Shown here: in pieces, positions 7,636-13,645 of the stretch
Position numbering within the stretch: the first letter of the stretch is position 1
Layout of the letters: every line of letters begins with the position of its first letter
Notes under the pieces: generated by a model
What the model was told of the DNA's origin: nothing
What the model saw: only the letters and a program-made list of their open reading frames with translations
Database searches by the model: none
Made by a program: the position numbers and the translations under genes
Assembly (NCBI GenBank): GCA_024276595.1
Contig: JAJRWW010000139.1
Span: 1 to 13,645, forward strand
DNA from: Myxococcota bacterium
GTDB taxonomy: Bacteria; Myxococcota_A; Polyangia; HGW-17; JAJRWW01
Direction of reading: 5' to 3'
DNA: 13,645 bases

Positions 7636-10013
7636 TAGTCGGCGTCCACGGTGGGCTCCTGGGGAACGCTCTTGTCGTCTCCTCGGCCGGGAGGGGCACC
7701 ACTCTTTCGCTCGACTGGCAGGGTGACGGTGAAGGTGGCCCCCTTGCCGGGCTCTGTCTCCACCGTTATCTCACCGTCGTAGCGCTTTACTATCGCGTAG
7801 CATATGGAGAGGCCCAGGCCGGTGCCCTTCCCCGGCGCCTTGGTGGTCACAAAGGGGTCGAAGAGCCGGTCGGCCACCTCCGGCAGGATACCGGGCCCGT
7901 TGTCTCGCACGGTGACCTGGACCTTGGAGCCCACCAGTCGGGTCTCCACCCAGACGCGGCCGGTGCCGTCGGTGGGGAGGGCCTGGATGGCGTTGGAGAT
8001 GAGGTTGATGAAGATCTCCTGTAGCTGGAGCTCCTCCATTCGAACCCTCGGGATGGAGTCGTCGAGGTTGCGTACTATCTCCACCCGGGAGAGGTGCGCA
8101 TCCTTCCTTACAAAGGGGATGATCTCCTCGATGGCGGCGTTGATGTCTGTCTGCTCCTCCCTGGCGGCGCTCTTGCGAGCGAAGTTCAGCAGCCGGAAGG
8201 TGATGGATCGGCAGCGCTTCACCTGCGTGCTGATCTTGGGCATGGACTCTGTCAGCTCTGTGATGGTCTCCGGGTCGTTGACCTCTGGATCGTCCTCCAG
8301 GAGCTCCTCGAGGTAGCCCGCAATCTCGCTGATGACCGCCAGAGGGTTGTTGATCTCGTGGGCAACCCCTGCGGCCAGTCTGCCCACCGCGGCCATTCTC
8401 TCGGACTGCATCATCTGCTGCAGGAGCATTCGCTGGTGGGAGATGTCCTTGGCGATGCCCACGGTGCCGACCATCCTGTCGTCCGCGTCCTTGAGCTGGG
8501 AGAGGGTCATCGTCACAGGGATGGCGGTGCCGTCCCGGCGGAGCAGCCGGGTCTCATGGTCTCGCACCGCGCCTTCCGCCACCACCCGGCGCTGCAACCT
8601 CTGGCGCTCCAGCCTGTCGGGGAAGAGCTCTCCTATGGAGCGTCCCACCACCTCCTCCGCCTTCCAGCCCAGGGATGCCTCGGCGCCGGGGTTGAAGGTG
8701 AGGATCTTGCCGTCCATGTCGATGGTGAGGATGATCATGGGCGAGTGGGTGGCGATGTTCTGGACGTAGTCCCGAGCCTGCCCCAGCTCCCGCTCCGCTG
8801 TCTTGAGGGCGGTGGCGTCCCGCAGCAGACCGCATAGCGCCGTTACGTTCCCATCCCCGTCTATCACCGGGAAGCGCGTAGAGATGAGGTAGATCGGCTC
8901 GTCGCCATGGATGCAGACCTCCTCTGTACGGTGCACCGGCGCTCTGGTGCCGAGCACCTCTCGGTCCGCGGCGCGGAAGATCTCCGCCGCCTTCCTGGGG
9001 AGGATCTCCAGGTCCGTGTGGCCGAGGATGTCGTGCTTCTCCTTGCCCAACAGAGCGCAGGCGGCGGGGTTGACCTCCATGTACTGGCCCGCAGGGCTCT
9101 TCACGTAGGCGGCCACCGGCGCCAGGTCCATGAACTGCCTGAGTCGGCTCTCGGTGGCCTTGAGCTCCTCCTCCAAGAGGATCCGGTGGGAGATGTCCCT
9201 GGTGGACTCGATCACGCCGGTGACGGTGCCGTTGGCGTCCACCAGGGGCGCTGCCACGAGGGCGGCGAAGCGAGCGCGTCCCCTGGAGTCGAAGTGCTTG
9301 CGCACGATGGATGTGGTGGTCCTGTGGCGCATTGCCGTGAAGAAGGGACAGTCCTCCACGGCCACCTGGCACTCCCCCCTGACGCGCTGCTCCAGCTCGT
9401 AGCAGAGCTGCCCGCGCACATCGTCGACGCTCTGGTAGCCGTTGTTGCGGAGGAAGCTGGCGTTGGCCTGCATCACCACCATGTTGGTGTCCACCACCAG
9501 GATCTCGTCCGGAATGGAGTCGAAGATCTGCGTGATCCAGCGCCGCTCTGTGTCCACTCGCTCGCGCATGGCCGTGCGCTGGGCGATCACCGCCTCCTCG
9601 GCGGTGTAGAGCTCCCAGAAGACCGAGGCGCCGAAATGGTCGATCAATCGAACGTGCCTGGGGCGCAGGCGCTCCAGCTCATCGCGGACCGTGTCGTCAC
9701 CGGTTAGCTCCAAGATCACGTCCAGGTCTGGGATCTCCAGCAAGCGGTGGAAGTCGTCGGTGATGGTCTCCACGCCCAGGGAGCGCGCCAGGTCCAGCCC
9801 CGGGGCGTCGGGGTTGATGTCTGCCACCCCTACCACCCTCATGCGAAAGCGCCCCAGGCGGTCCTGGGCCGCCATCTGCAGGAATGTGGCGCAGCCGTGC
9901 CCTCCGCCCACGATGGCGGTGTTCAGGCTGGGGGGCTTGCTCTCGGAGGAGGAGGCGCTCGCCCCAAAGTCGCGGTGGGCATCGGATGTGTCGTTGGTGT
10001 TCGTGCGGCTCAT
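7635..10013 (-). CDS. Sensor histidine kinase with N-terminal Rossmann-like domain and three PAS domains
   Basis: With ATG 10013 the product is 792 residues. Residues 30-135 look like a nucleotide-binding Rossmann domain: NTAIVGGGHGCATFLQ (a GxGxxG-type loop), a strand ending in VADINPDAPG where an acidic residue would bind the ribose of NAD, then DLDVILELTG. PAS domains follow at about 158-278, 286-403 and 415-525. HisKA has H552 (AHEINNPL). The ATPase has an N-box (NLISNAIQ, 670-677), DNGPGI (704-709), FDPFVTTK (718-725) and GTGLGLS (730-736), all intact. PAS1 carries C204, C215 and C222. There is no receiver domain, membrane segment or signal peptide, so it is a cytoplasmic kinase whose partner regulator is elsewhere. 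The start is uncertain: neither ATG 10013 nor the in-frame GTG 10115, just after the RNase stop, has a good ribosome site; the ATG already includes the whole first domain. It may be cotranscribed with the RNase gene (105-base gap). Confidence 0.92.
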   Translation of the reverse strand: MSRTNTNDTSDAHRDFGASASSSESKPPSLNTAIVGGGHGCATFLQMAAQDRLGRFRMRVVGVADINPDAPGLDLARSLGVETITDDFHRLLEIPDLDVILELTGDDTVRDELERLRPRHVRLIDHFGASVFWELYTAEEAVIAQRTAMRERVDTERRWITQIFDSIPDEILVVDTNMVVMQANASFLRNNGYQSVDDVRGQLCYELEQRVRGECQVAVEDCPFFTAMRHRTTTSIVRKHFDSRGRARFAALVAAPLVDANGTVTGVIESTRDISHRILLEEELKATESRLRQFMDLAPVAAYVKSPAGQYMEVNPAACALLGKEKHDILGHTDLEILPRKAAEIFRAADREVLGTRAPVHRTEEVCIHGDEPIYLISTRFPVIDGDGNVTALCGLLRDATALKTAERELGQARDYVQNIATHSPMIILTIDMDGKILTFNPGAEASLGWKAEEVVGRSIGELFPDRLERQRLQRRVVAEGAVRDHETRLLRRDGTAIPVTMTLSQLKDADDRMVGTVGIAKDISHQRMLLQQMMQSERMAAVGRLAAGVAHEINNPLAVISEIAGYLEELLEDDPEVNDPETITELTESMPKISTQVKRCRSITFRLLNFARKSAAREEQTDINAAIEEIIPFVRKDAHLSRVEIVRNLDDSIPRVRMEELQLQEIFINLISNAIQALPTDGTGRVWVETRLVGSKVQVTVRDNGPGILPEVADRLFDPFVTTKAPGKGTGLGLSICYAIVKRYDGEITVETEPGKGATFTVTLPVERKSGAPPGRGDDKSVPQEPTVDAD

Positions 10014-10118
10014 GGAGGGATCATATGTTGGAGAGAGGCCCAAATGTCCACCAGTTCCCTGGCCCGGACAGCGCCTGTCGGACGACCGCGGCGCGAGCGC
10101 CGGCGGCTCACCCACGAG

Positions 10119-12101
10119 CTACTCGTCCGGAGCCCTGTCGGCAGACCTGTCTCGCCCGCCCCGACGGGAGGTGGGTCGGCGACGCCTCCTCCGGGCTGAC
10201 CTGGCCGTGGTGTTGGCAGGGGCCTTGCTGCCGATCTTTGGTTCTGAGCTGTCTGCAGGGGCAGGGGCTTCCCCTGAAGCCTGCCCACGCTGGCCCGGGT
10301 CCAGGGTCTCGGCGCCCTTGGTCTCGGCGCCCTCGATCACATTGGTGGAGCCGTCGTTGCATCCACGCTCCCGTCTCTGGCGTGCCACCTGGCGCCTCTT
10401 TCTGGCGCGACGCTTGGCTGACCTGGAGGAGCTCTTCTCGGCAGAGCTCTCTTTGCGGACCTTCGGTGGGGTCCCCATGACCGTGGTGGGCTCGGCAGCG
10501 ACGCCCGGGTTGGGAGGAGAGGGCGATGATTCCTGGGGCGCCCCCAGCTCCGAGACGCTGGCGGTGCGGGCCCCACGTGCTCTGTGCGCGTCTCGTTGAG
10601 CGGCCTGGTGCCGATCCCGCCAGCTCCCATCCCTGCCGATCCACTGGATCTCCTCGTCGCTTCGGTGCAGCCCGGGGGCTGCAATGATGTCCACGTGGAT
10701 CTCGAGCTCCTCCTCCAGGGAGGCCAGGTCACGTCGCCGGTGGTTCTGGATGGCGTCGGCGAGCTCTGGGTGGAGCCGAACCTTGACCGCGCCGATCTTC
10801 CCGGCCGCTGCCCGGGCCTCGATGCGACGCAGCAGCGACAGGCCCACGTGCTCCGGGCTGGCGAGCATCCCGGTGCCCTTGCAGGTGGGGCAGGCGCGGT
10901 GGGTGCGCAAGGCCAGCGGCTGCTTGATTCGCTGGCGGTTTATCTCCAGCAGCCCGTTGGGGCTCAGGCGGGTGACCGAGGAGCGTGCCTTGTCTGTTTT
11001 CAAGGAGTCCTTCACCGCCTTCTCAACCGCGCGCTGGTGCTTGCGGGAGCGCATGTCGATGAAGTCCACGACAATCAGGCCACCGATGTCTCTGAGCCGT
11101 AGCTGCCGGCCCACCTCTGCGGCCGCCTCCATGTTGGTCGCGAGTGCGGTCTCCTCGTGGGAGGATTCCCCGGTGGCCCTGCCCGAGTTGACGTCGATGG
11201 CGGTGAGCGCCTCGGTTGGATCGATGACAATGGAGCCCCCGCTGGGGAGCCGAACGGCGCGCTGGCTGATGGCGTCTATCTGCTCCTCCAGCCGGAACCT
11301 GGAGAAGAGGGGGATCCGCTCGCCATAGAGGGTGAGCTGCACCTTGCTCCGGGGCATGAACGCCTTGATGAAGACCTCGGCCCGCTCGAGCAGACGGGCG
11401 TCGTCAACGATCACCTCCTCAATGGAGAGATCCAGGTAGTCCCGCAGCGCCTGGATCACCAGATCCTGGTCCGAGTACAGGAGCTTTGGGCCGCGACCGC
11501 GCCTGGCCTCCGCCTGAATCTTCTTCCAGAGGCGCAGGAGGGCGTTGAGATCCCGGCTCAGCGCGCTCTTGGGCTGCATGGCGGCGTTGGTGCGGATGAT
11601 GTACCCGGCGGACCTGGGGAGGGAGAGGGACTCGGCCTTCTCCTTGAGGGTCTTGCGCTCGTGCTCGTCCTCCACCTTGCGGGAGAGGCCGCGCATGGGG
11701 TCGTAGGGGGTGAGCACCAGGTAGCGGCCCGCGAGGCTGAGGTTCGTGGTCAAGGCGGCGCCCTTGGTTCCCATGGCGTCCTTGGTGACCTGCACCAGGA
11801 CCGCTCTCCCCTTTTCGAGCACCTGGTCCACCCTCGGTCGTCCATTGCCCGTGGGGGGCCGGCAGTAGGCCTGAGCCACCACGTCGTGTCCGGCGAGGAA
11901 GCCCTGCCTGGCCTCGCCGAACTCCACGAAGGCGGCGTTGAGGCTGGGCTGAACCGAGGCAATCACTCCACGGTATATGTTGCCGCGAAGCAGGCCGGCC
12001 TCGGCGATGTCGATCTGGAAGCTCTCGAGCACCCCGTCAGCCACGATGGCCACGCGGAGCTCCTCCGGGCGGTGGCCGTTGATGAGCATTACTCGCTTCA
12101 A
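10119..12101 (-). CDS. rne: Ribonuclease E/G family endoribonuclease
   Basis: The TTG at 12101 gives MKRVMLINGHRPEELRVAIV, aligned residue for residue with the RNase E N-terminus, and an AAAGGA lies 9 bases upstream. With this start the catalytic carboxylates fall at D303 (AIDVNSG) and D346 (VVDFIDM), N305 is present, and the zinc-link CPTC is C404/C407. These are the same numbers as in E. coli RNase E, which supports the start over the ATG at 12089. The enzyme cuts single-stranded AU-rich RNA in mRNA decay and in rRNA and tRNA maturation. An S1-like region (about 38-128) precedes the RNase H/DNase I-like core; the catalytic part ends near 490. The tail (490-660) is low complexity with two basic blocks (560-580 and 633-650), like an RNA-binding non-catalytic tail but much shorter than that of E. 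coli (1061 residues). RNase G versus E cannot be settled from sequence alone; tail and N-terminus favour E. Confidence 0.95.
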   Translation of the reverse strand: MKRVMLINGHRPEELRVAIVADGVLESFQIDIAEAGLLRGNIYRGVIASVQPSLNAAFVEFGEARQGFLAGHDVVAQAYCRPPTGNGRPRVDQVLEKGRAVLVQVTKDAMGTKGAALTTNLSLAGRYLVLTPYDPMRGLSRKVEDEHERKTLKEKAESLSLPRSAGYIIRTNAAMQPKSALSRDLNALLRLWKKIQAEARRGRGPKLLYSDQDLVIQALRDYLDLSIEEVIVDDARLLERAEVFIKAFMPRSKVQLTLYGERIPLFSRFRLEEQIDAISQRAVRLPSGGSIVIDPTEALTAIDVNSGRATGESSHEETALATNMEAAAEVGRQLRLRDIGGLIVVDFIDMRSRKHQRAVEKAVKDSLKTDKARSSVTRLSPNGLLEINRQRIKQPLALRTHRACPTCKGTGMLASPEHVGLSLLRRIEARAAAGKIGAVKVRLHPELADAIQNHRRRDLASLEEELEIHVDIIAAPGLHRSDEEIQWIGRDGSWRDRHQAAQRDAHRARGARTASVSELGAPQESSPSPPNPGVAAEPTTVMGTPPKVRKESSAEKSSSRSAKRRARKRRQVARQRRERGCNDGSTNVIEGAETKGAETLDPGQRGQASGEAPAPADSSEPKIGSKAPANTTARSARRRRRRPTSRRGGRDRSADRAPDE

Positions 12102-12577
12102 AGGGGTCAATCCTTTGCAAGATGCCGCGGGTGAGCTGGCCTCTGTGCTACCCAAGGCACGGGAGGCGGGCGCAAAAGGCCTGGGCAGCGGATCCCGCGA
12201 TGGGGCTTAATGTCGCAGGATCCGTGGGAATGCAACGGAAAAATGGGTACGAAAAACAGATGCGGGCTCCTGTTGGCAGAGGGCTCCATCCCACCCGGGT
12301 GCAGCCAGGGCAGGGGGCGGAAGTGGGGCGGAGGTGGGGCAGCCGAAGAGATGGCCAGGCCCACGAGATCCCGAGATCTCCCCATTGGCATCCATTTGCA
12401 TTTGCACTATTACAGGAGAGCTGTAGCTCCCCATGTTGGCAACACAATCATTTGCCTGAAATGAAAGCACTAAACATGTGGAAAATCCACCCGCGAGCCG
12501 GTCGGACCAATTCCGCACGATCATGGCTTGTGGCGCGCGAATCCGGGCATATTGCGGAGTTGCGGCGACTGTTTTTG
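12102..12577. other. Non-coding leader/intergenic region upstream of the RNase gene
   Basis: I see no supported gene here. Open frames on both strands lack ribosome sites and recognisable composition. The rne promoter should lie here on the minus strand; the best -10-like box is TGTAAT (12414-12409), but the nearest TTGCCA (12442-12437) is 22 bases away, too far for a normal promoter. Short dyads are present: GAGCT-GT-AGCTC (12418-12429) and TGTTG-G-CAACA (12434-12444). RNase E genes in some bacteria are autoregulated through a long 5' leader; a leader of roughly 300 bases would fit but is not demonstrated. Confidence 0.4.
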
Positions 12578-12616
12578 GTTAGTCGATACTAACAATAGTA
12601 ATTTTTTCTCGAGAAA
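12578..12616. repeat. Overlapping inverted repeats beside a T-run
   Basis: GTTAGT-CGAT-ACTAAC (12578-12593) is a perfect 6+4+6 dyad. Its right arm overlaps a second dyad TACTA-ACAA-TAGTA (12587-12600). A T6 run (12602-12607) and a 12-base palindrome TTTCTCGAGAAA (12605-12616) follow. This could be a multi-half-site operator, or two mutually exclusive hairpins with a T-run (attenuator-like) for plus-strand transcripts. Confidence 0.45.
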
Positions 12617-12659
12617 CCCGCGGGATCTCCACAGCCTATGAGATTGGCCAAAAAAAGCC

Positions 12660-12694
12660 TTGAAATGTACCCAGACGATCCGTCATATTATACT
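12660..12694 (+). promoter_or_regulatory. Weak candidate promoter reading into the structured region
   Basis: TTGAAA (12660-12665) is followed after 18 bases by CATATT (12684-12689), and the overlapping TATACT (12689-12694, 5 of 6) is a better -10 but lies 23 bases from the TTGAAA. This is the only A/T-rich promoter-like patch just before the hairpin-rich region on the plus strand. Support is weak. Confidence 0.25.
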
Positions 12695-12869
12695 CGTTGG
12701 GCGGCGTTGTGGTGTTCGGTCTGGCCGACACCTGCAGCTCCCCGCTCGAGGAGATCTCGAGCTGCCCTGGGAGGCGCGAGAGCGGGCGTTCTTCGTTCGT
12801 GCTCGCGAGCAACGCTCGATTGGCCATCGGGCACTGGGTATCTTGCTTCTCGAAGAGGGAGCATCGCGT

Positions 12870-13645
12870 AGGAAGGCCAGGAGAACCTCAGGAGGGGATA
12901 TCCCGCTCCTCGGAGCGAGATGCGGCACGGTCGGGTGAACCCGCTGGAGCGCGGTCCGGTCTTCTTCGGTTCGGCGATTTGGTCTAATCATTTTGCCGAT
13001 CAACGATGGAGCTCGGGAGAAAAGCGCAGGAGTGGCACACGTTTCGCGGACGTGGCCTGGTGGTGCCGTCAAGACCCTGGAGAGGTGCAGAAAGCTCAGG
13101 AGGGGATCGGCCGTTCGTCTGTAGCTTGACGGCTCTACGGCGGCACGGATTCACTGTTGGAGCAAGGCCCTGAAGACGGAAAAGGCTCGTGACGTGAGTG
13201 GCGGTATCGTCGCTCGCGGAGAGTCGGGCGCCCTGCGGAGCGAAGCGTGCTTCCTCCTGCAGTGGAGGAACGTCAAGAGGGCAATCTCAGCGGCGACGAG
13301 CCGCCGGGACCTGGCAGTGAGGGAAAACCCCTGGAGGGCGAAAATCCCATGGGCGTTACCGGCCTGAAACAGGGCCGGACGTTCGAGCGAGGAGGAACCC
13401 GTCGAGAGGGTGAGAAACCCTGAGGGCGGAACGTAGTCGGTGTGGCAAGCCGGCGTGGAGTGGACTCGCTCGGGCTCAAGCGTCGAAGGGAAAGGAAACT
13501 CCATGAGAGCTGCTGATCGAGCCGCGTTGGTTGCCCCTTCGGGGCGGTTGGCGTGGAGAGATTGGCGGGCCGCGCTGGGTTGAACCCTGAAGTGGGCGCA
13601 ACCGCAAGAGAGGAGCTGCTCCGTCTTGGCGGAGTGGCGGGTTGG
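12870..13645 (+). ncRNA. Candidate large structured RNA, continuing past the right edge
   Basis: There is no credible protein frame, but many stable stems appear on the plus strand. They include CGGG-TGAA-CCCG (12932-12943), AGGAG/CTCCT (12890-12894, 12906-12910), TCGGC+GATT/AATC+GCCGA (12971-12999), GCCGTCAAG/CTTGACGGC (13065-13073, 13125-13133) and TTCCTCC/GGAGGAA (13251-13257, 13264-13270). Further on are GCGGC/GCCGC (13290-13294, 13300-13304), CCGGCC/GGCCGG (13359-13364, 13373-13378), AGGGT/ACCCT (13407-13411, 13417-13421) and GCCCC-TTC-GGGGC (13533-13545). Purine linkers such as GGAAAA, GAGAAA and GGAAAC between stems are A-rich on the plus strand, which favours that strand. The family is not identified. 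Candidates: IscB/IsrB-linked omegaRNA (HEARO), 5' part of a group II intron with its reverse transcriptase gene beyond the edge, or an unnamed large RNA. I see no domain V-like element and no clear GUGYG intron start. Boundaries are approximate. Confidence 0.45.
12887..13148 (+). repeat. Diverged ~210-base tandem repeat inside the structured region
   Basis: CTCAGGAGGGGAT occurs at 12887-12899 and again at 13095-13107. GCGGCACGG occurs at 12922-12930 and again at 13140-13148. In each copy it is followed shortly by a similar block (CTGGAGCGCGGTCC from 12944, TTGGAGCAAGGCCC in the second copy). Same order and near-constant offset (208 and 218) argue for duplication. A weaker third echo is CGTCAAGA at 13068-13075 and 13271-13278 (offset 203). 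The interior between blocks has changed length (22 versus 32 bases). Confidence 0.6.

Noticed and set aside
10119..12101. RNase start at ATG 12089
   Set aside because: The TTG at 12101 has a better placed AGGA and restores the MKR N-terminus; with it D303, D346, C404 and C407 fall exactly at E. coli RNase E positions.
12122..12592. Plus-strand 156-codon frame upstream of the RNase gene
   Set aside because: No ribosome site, no domain, and it starts inside the leader of the minus-strand RNase gene; composition looks like untranslated DNA.
12660..12938. Plus-strand 92-codon frame containing LELPWEARERAFF
   Set aside because: The short LELPWEARER stretch faintly recalls the start of urease accessory UreE, but similarity stops after about ten residues, there is no ribosome site, and it runs into the repeated structured block.
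12887..13148. CRISPR array or short tandem repeat reading of the repeated blocks
   Set aside because: Only two good copies, blocks of 13 and 9 bases, period about 210; no repeat-spacer regularity.
13151..13504. Minus-strand open frame of 117 codons in the right-hand region
   Set aside because: No ribosome site, no recognisable domain, and it lies over the hairpin-rich segment whose A-rich linkers favour the opposite strand; most likely an accidental frame.
13062..13645. Firm group II intron call starting at GTGCCGTCAAG
   Set aside because: The 5' GUGYG consensus is not met, no domain V or maturase is visible in the window, and the first bases pair in a different local stem; left only as one hypothesis.

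Overview
The window is GC-rich (high GC at third codon positions) and bacterial. An ExbB/TolQ-type channel, an FHA-GGDEF diguanylate cyclase, a giant fused BadF/BcrA-type activase, a multi-PAS histidine kinase and an RNase E/G with an arginine-rich tail together suggest a Myxococcota or other deltaproteobacterial-type genome. That placement is inferred from gene style, not measured.

Left part (1-2671): a minus-strand ExbB/TolQ/MotA-family gene runs off the left edge. A divergent intergenic stretch separates it from a plus-strand FHA-GGDEF gene (438-1322). This is followed by a plus-strand gene for an uncharacterised protein with a DUF2314-like C-terminus (1478-2671), whose start is best placed at a TTG behind a perfect AGGAGG.

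Central part (2785-12101, minus strand): in transcription order the genes are RNase E/G (TTG start, catalytic residues at E. coli RNase E numbering), a sensor histidine kinase with a Rossmann-type N-terminus and three PAS domains, and a 1519-residue protein. The last joins two ATPase/[4Fe-4S] activase domains, a DUF2229-like region and an HgdB/HgdD-like dehydratase region. RNase and kinase may be cotranscribed. The activase appears to have its own promoter: a perfect TTGACA with an 8+6+8 palindrome over its -10 region. No response regulator and no separate dehydratase subunits are present.

Right part (12102-13645): there is no convincing protein gene over about 1.5 kb. It contains overlapping short inverted repeats near an A/T-rich patch (12578-12607). 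From about 12,870 to the right edge it is dense with hairpins and A-rich linkers, as expected of a large structured RNA on the plus strand. Within it, sequence blocks recur about 210 bases apart. This is the strongest candidate for something undescribed. An IscB-type omegaRNA (HEARO), a group II intron 5' part, or a new large RNA are all possible; the deciding sequence lies beyond the right edge.
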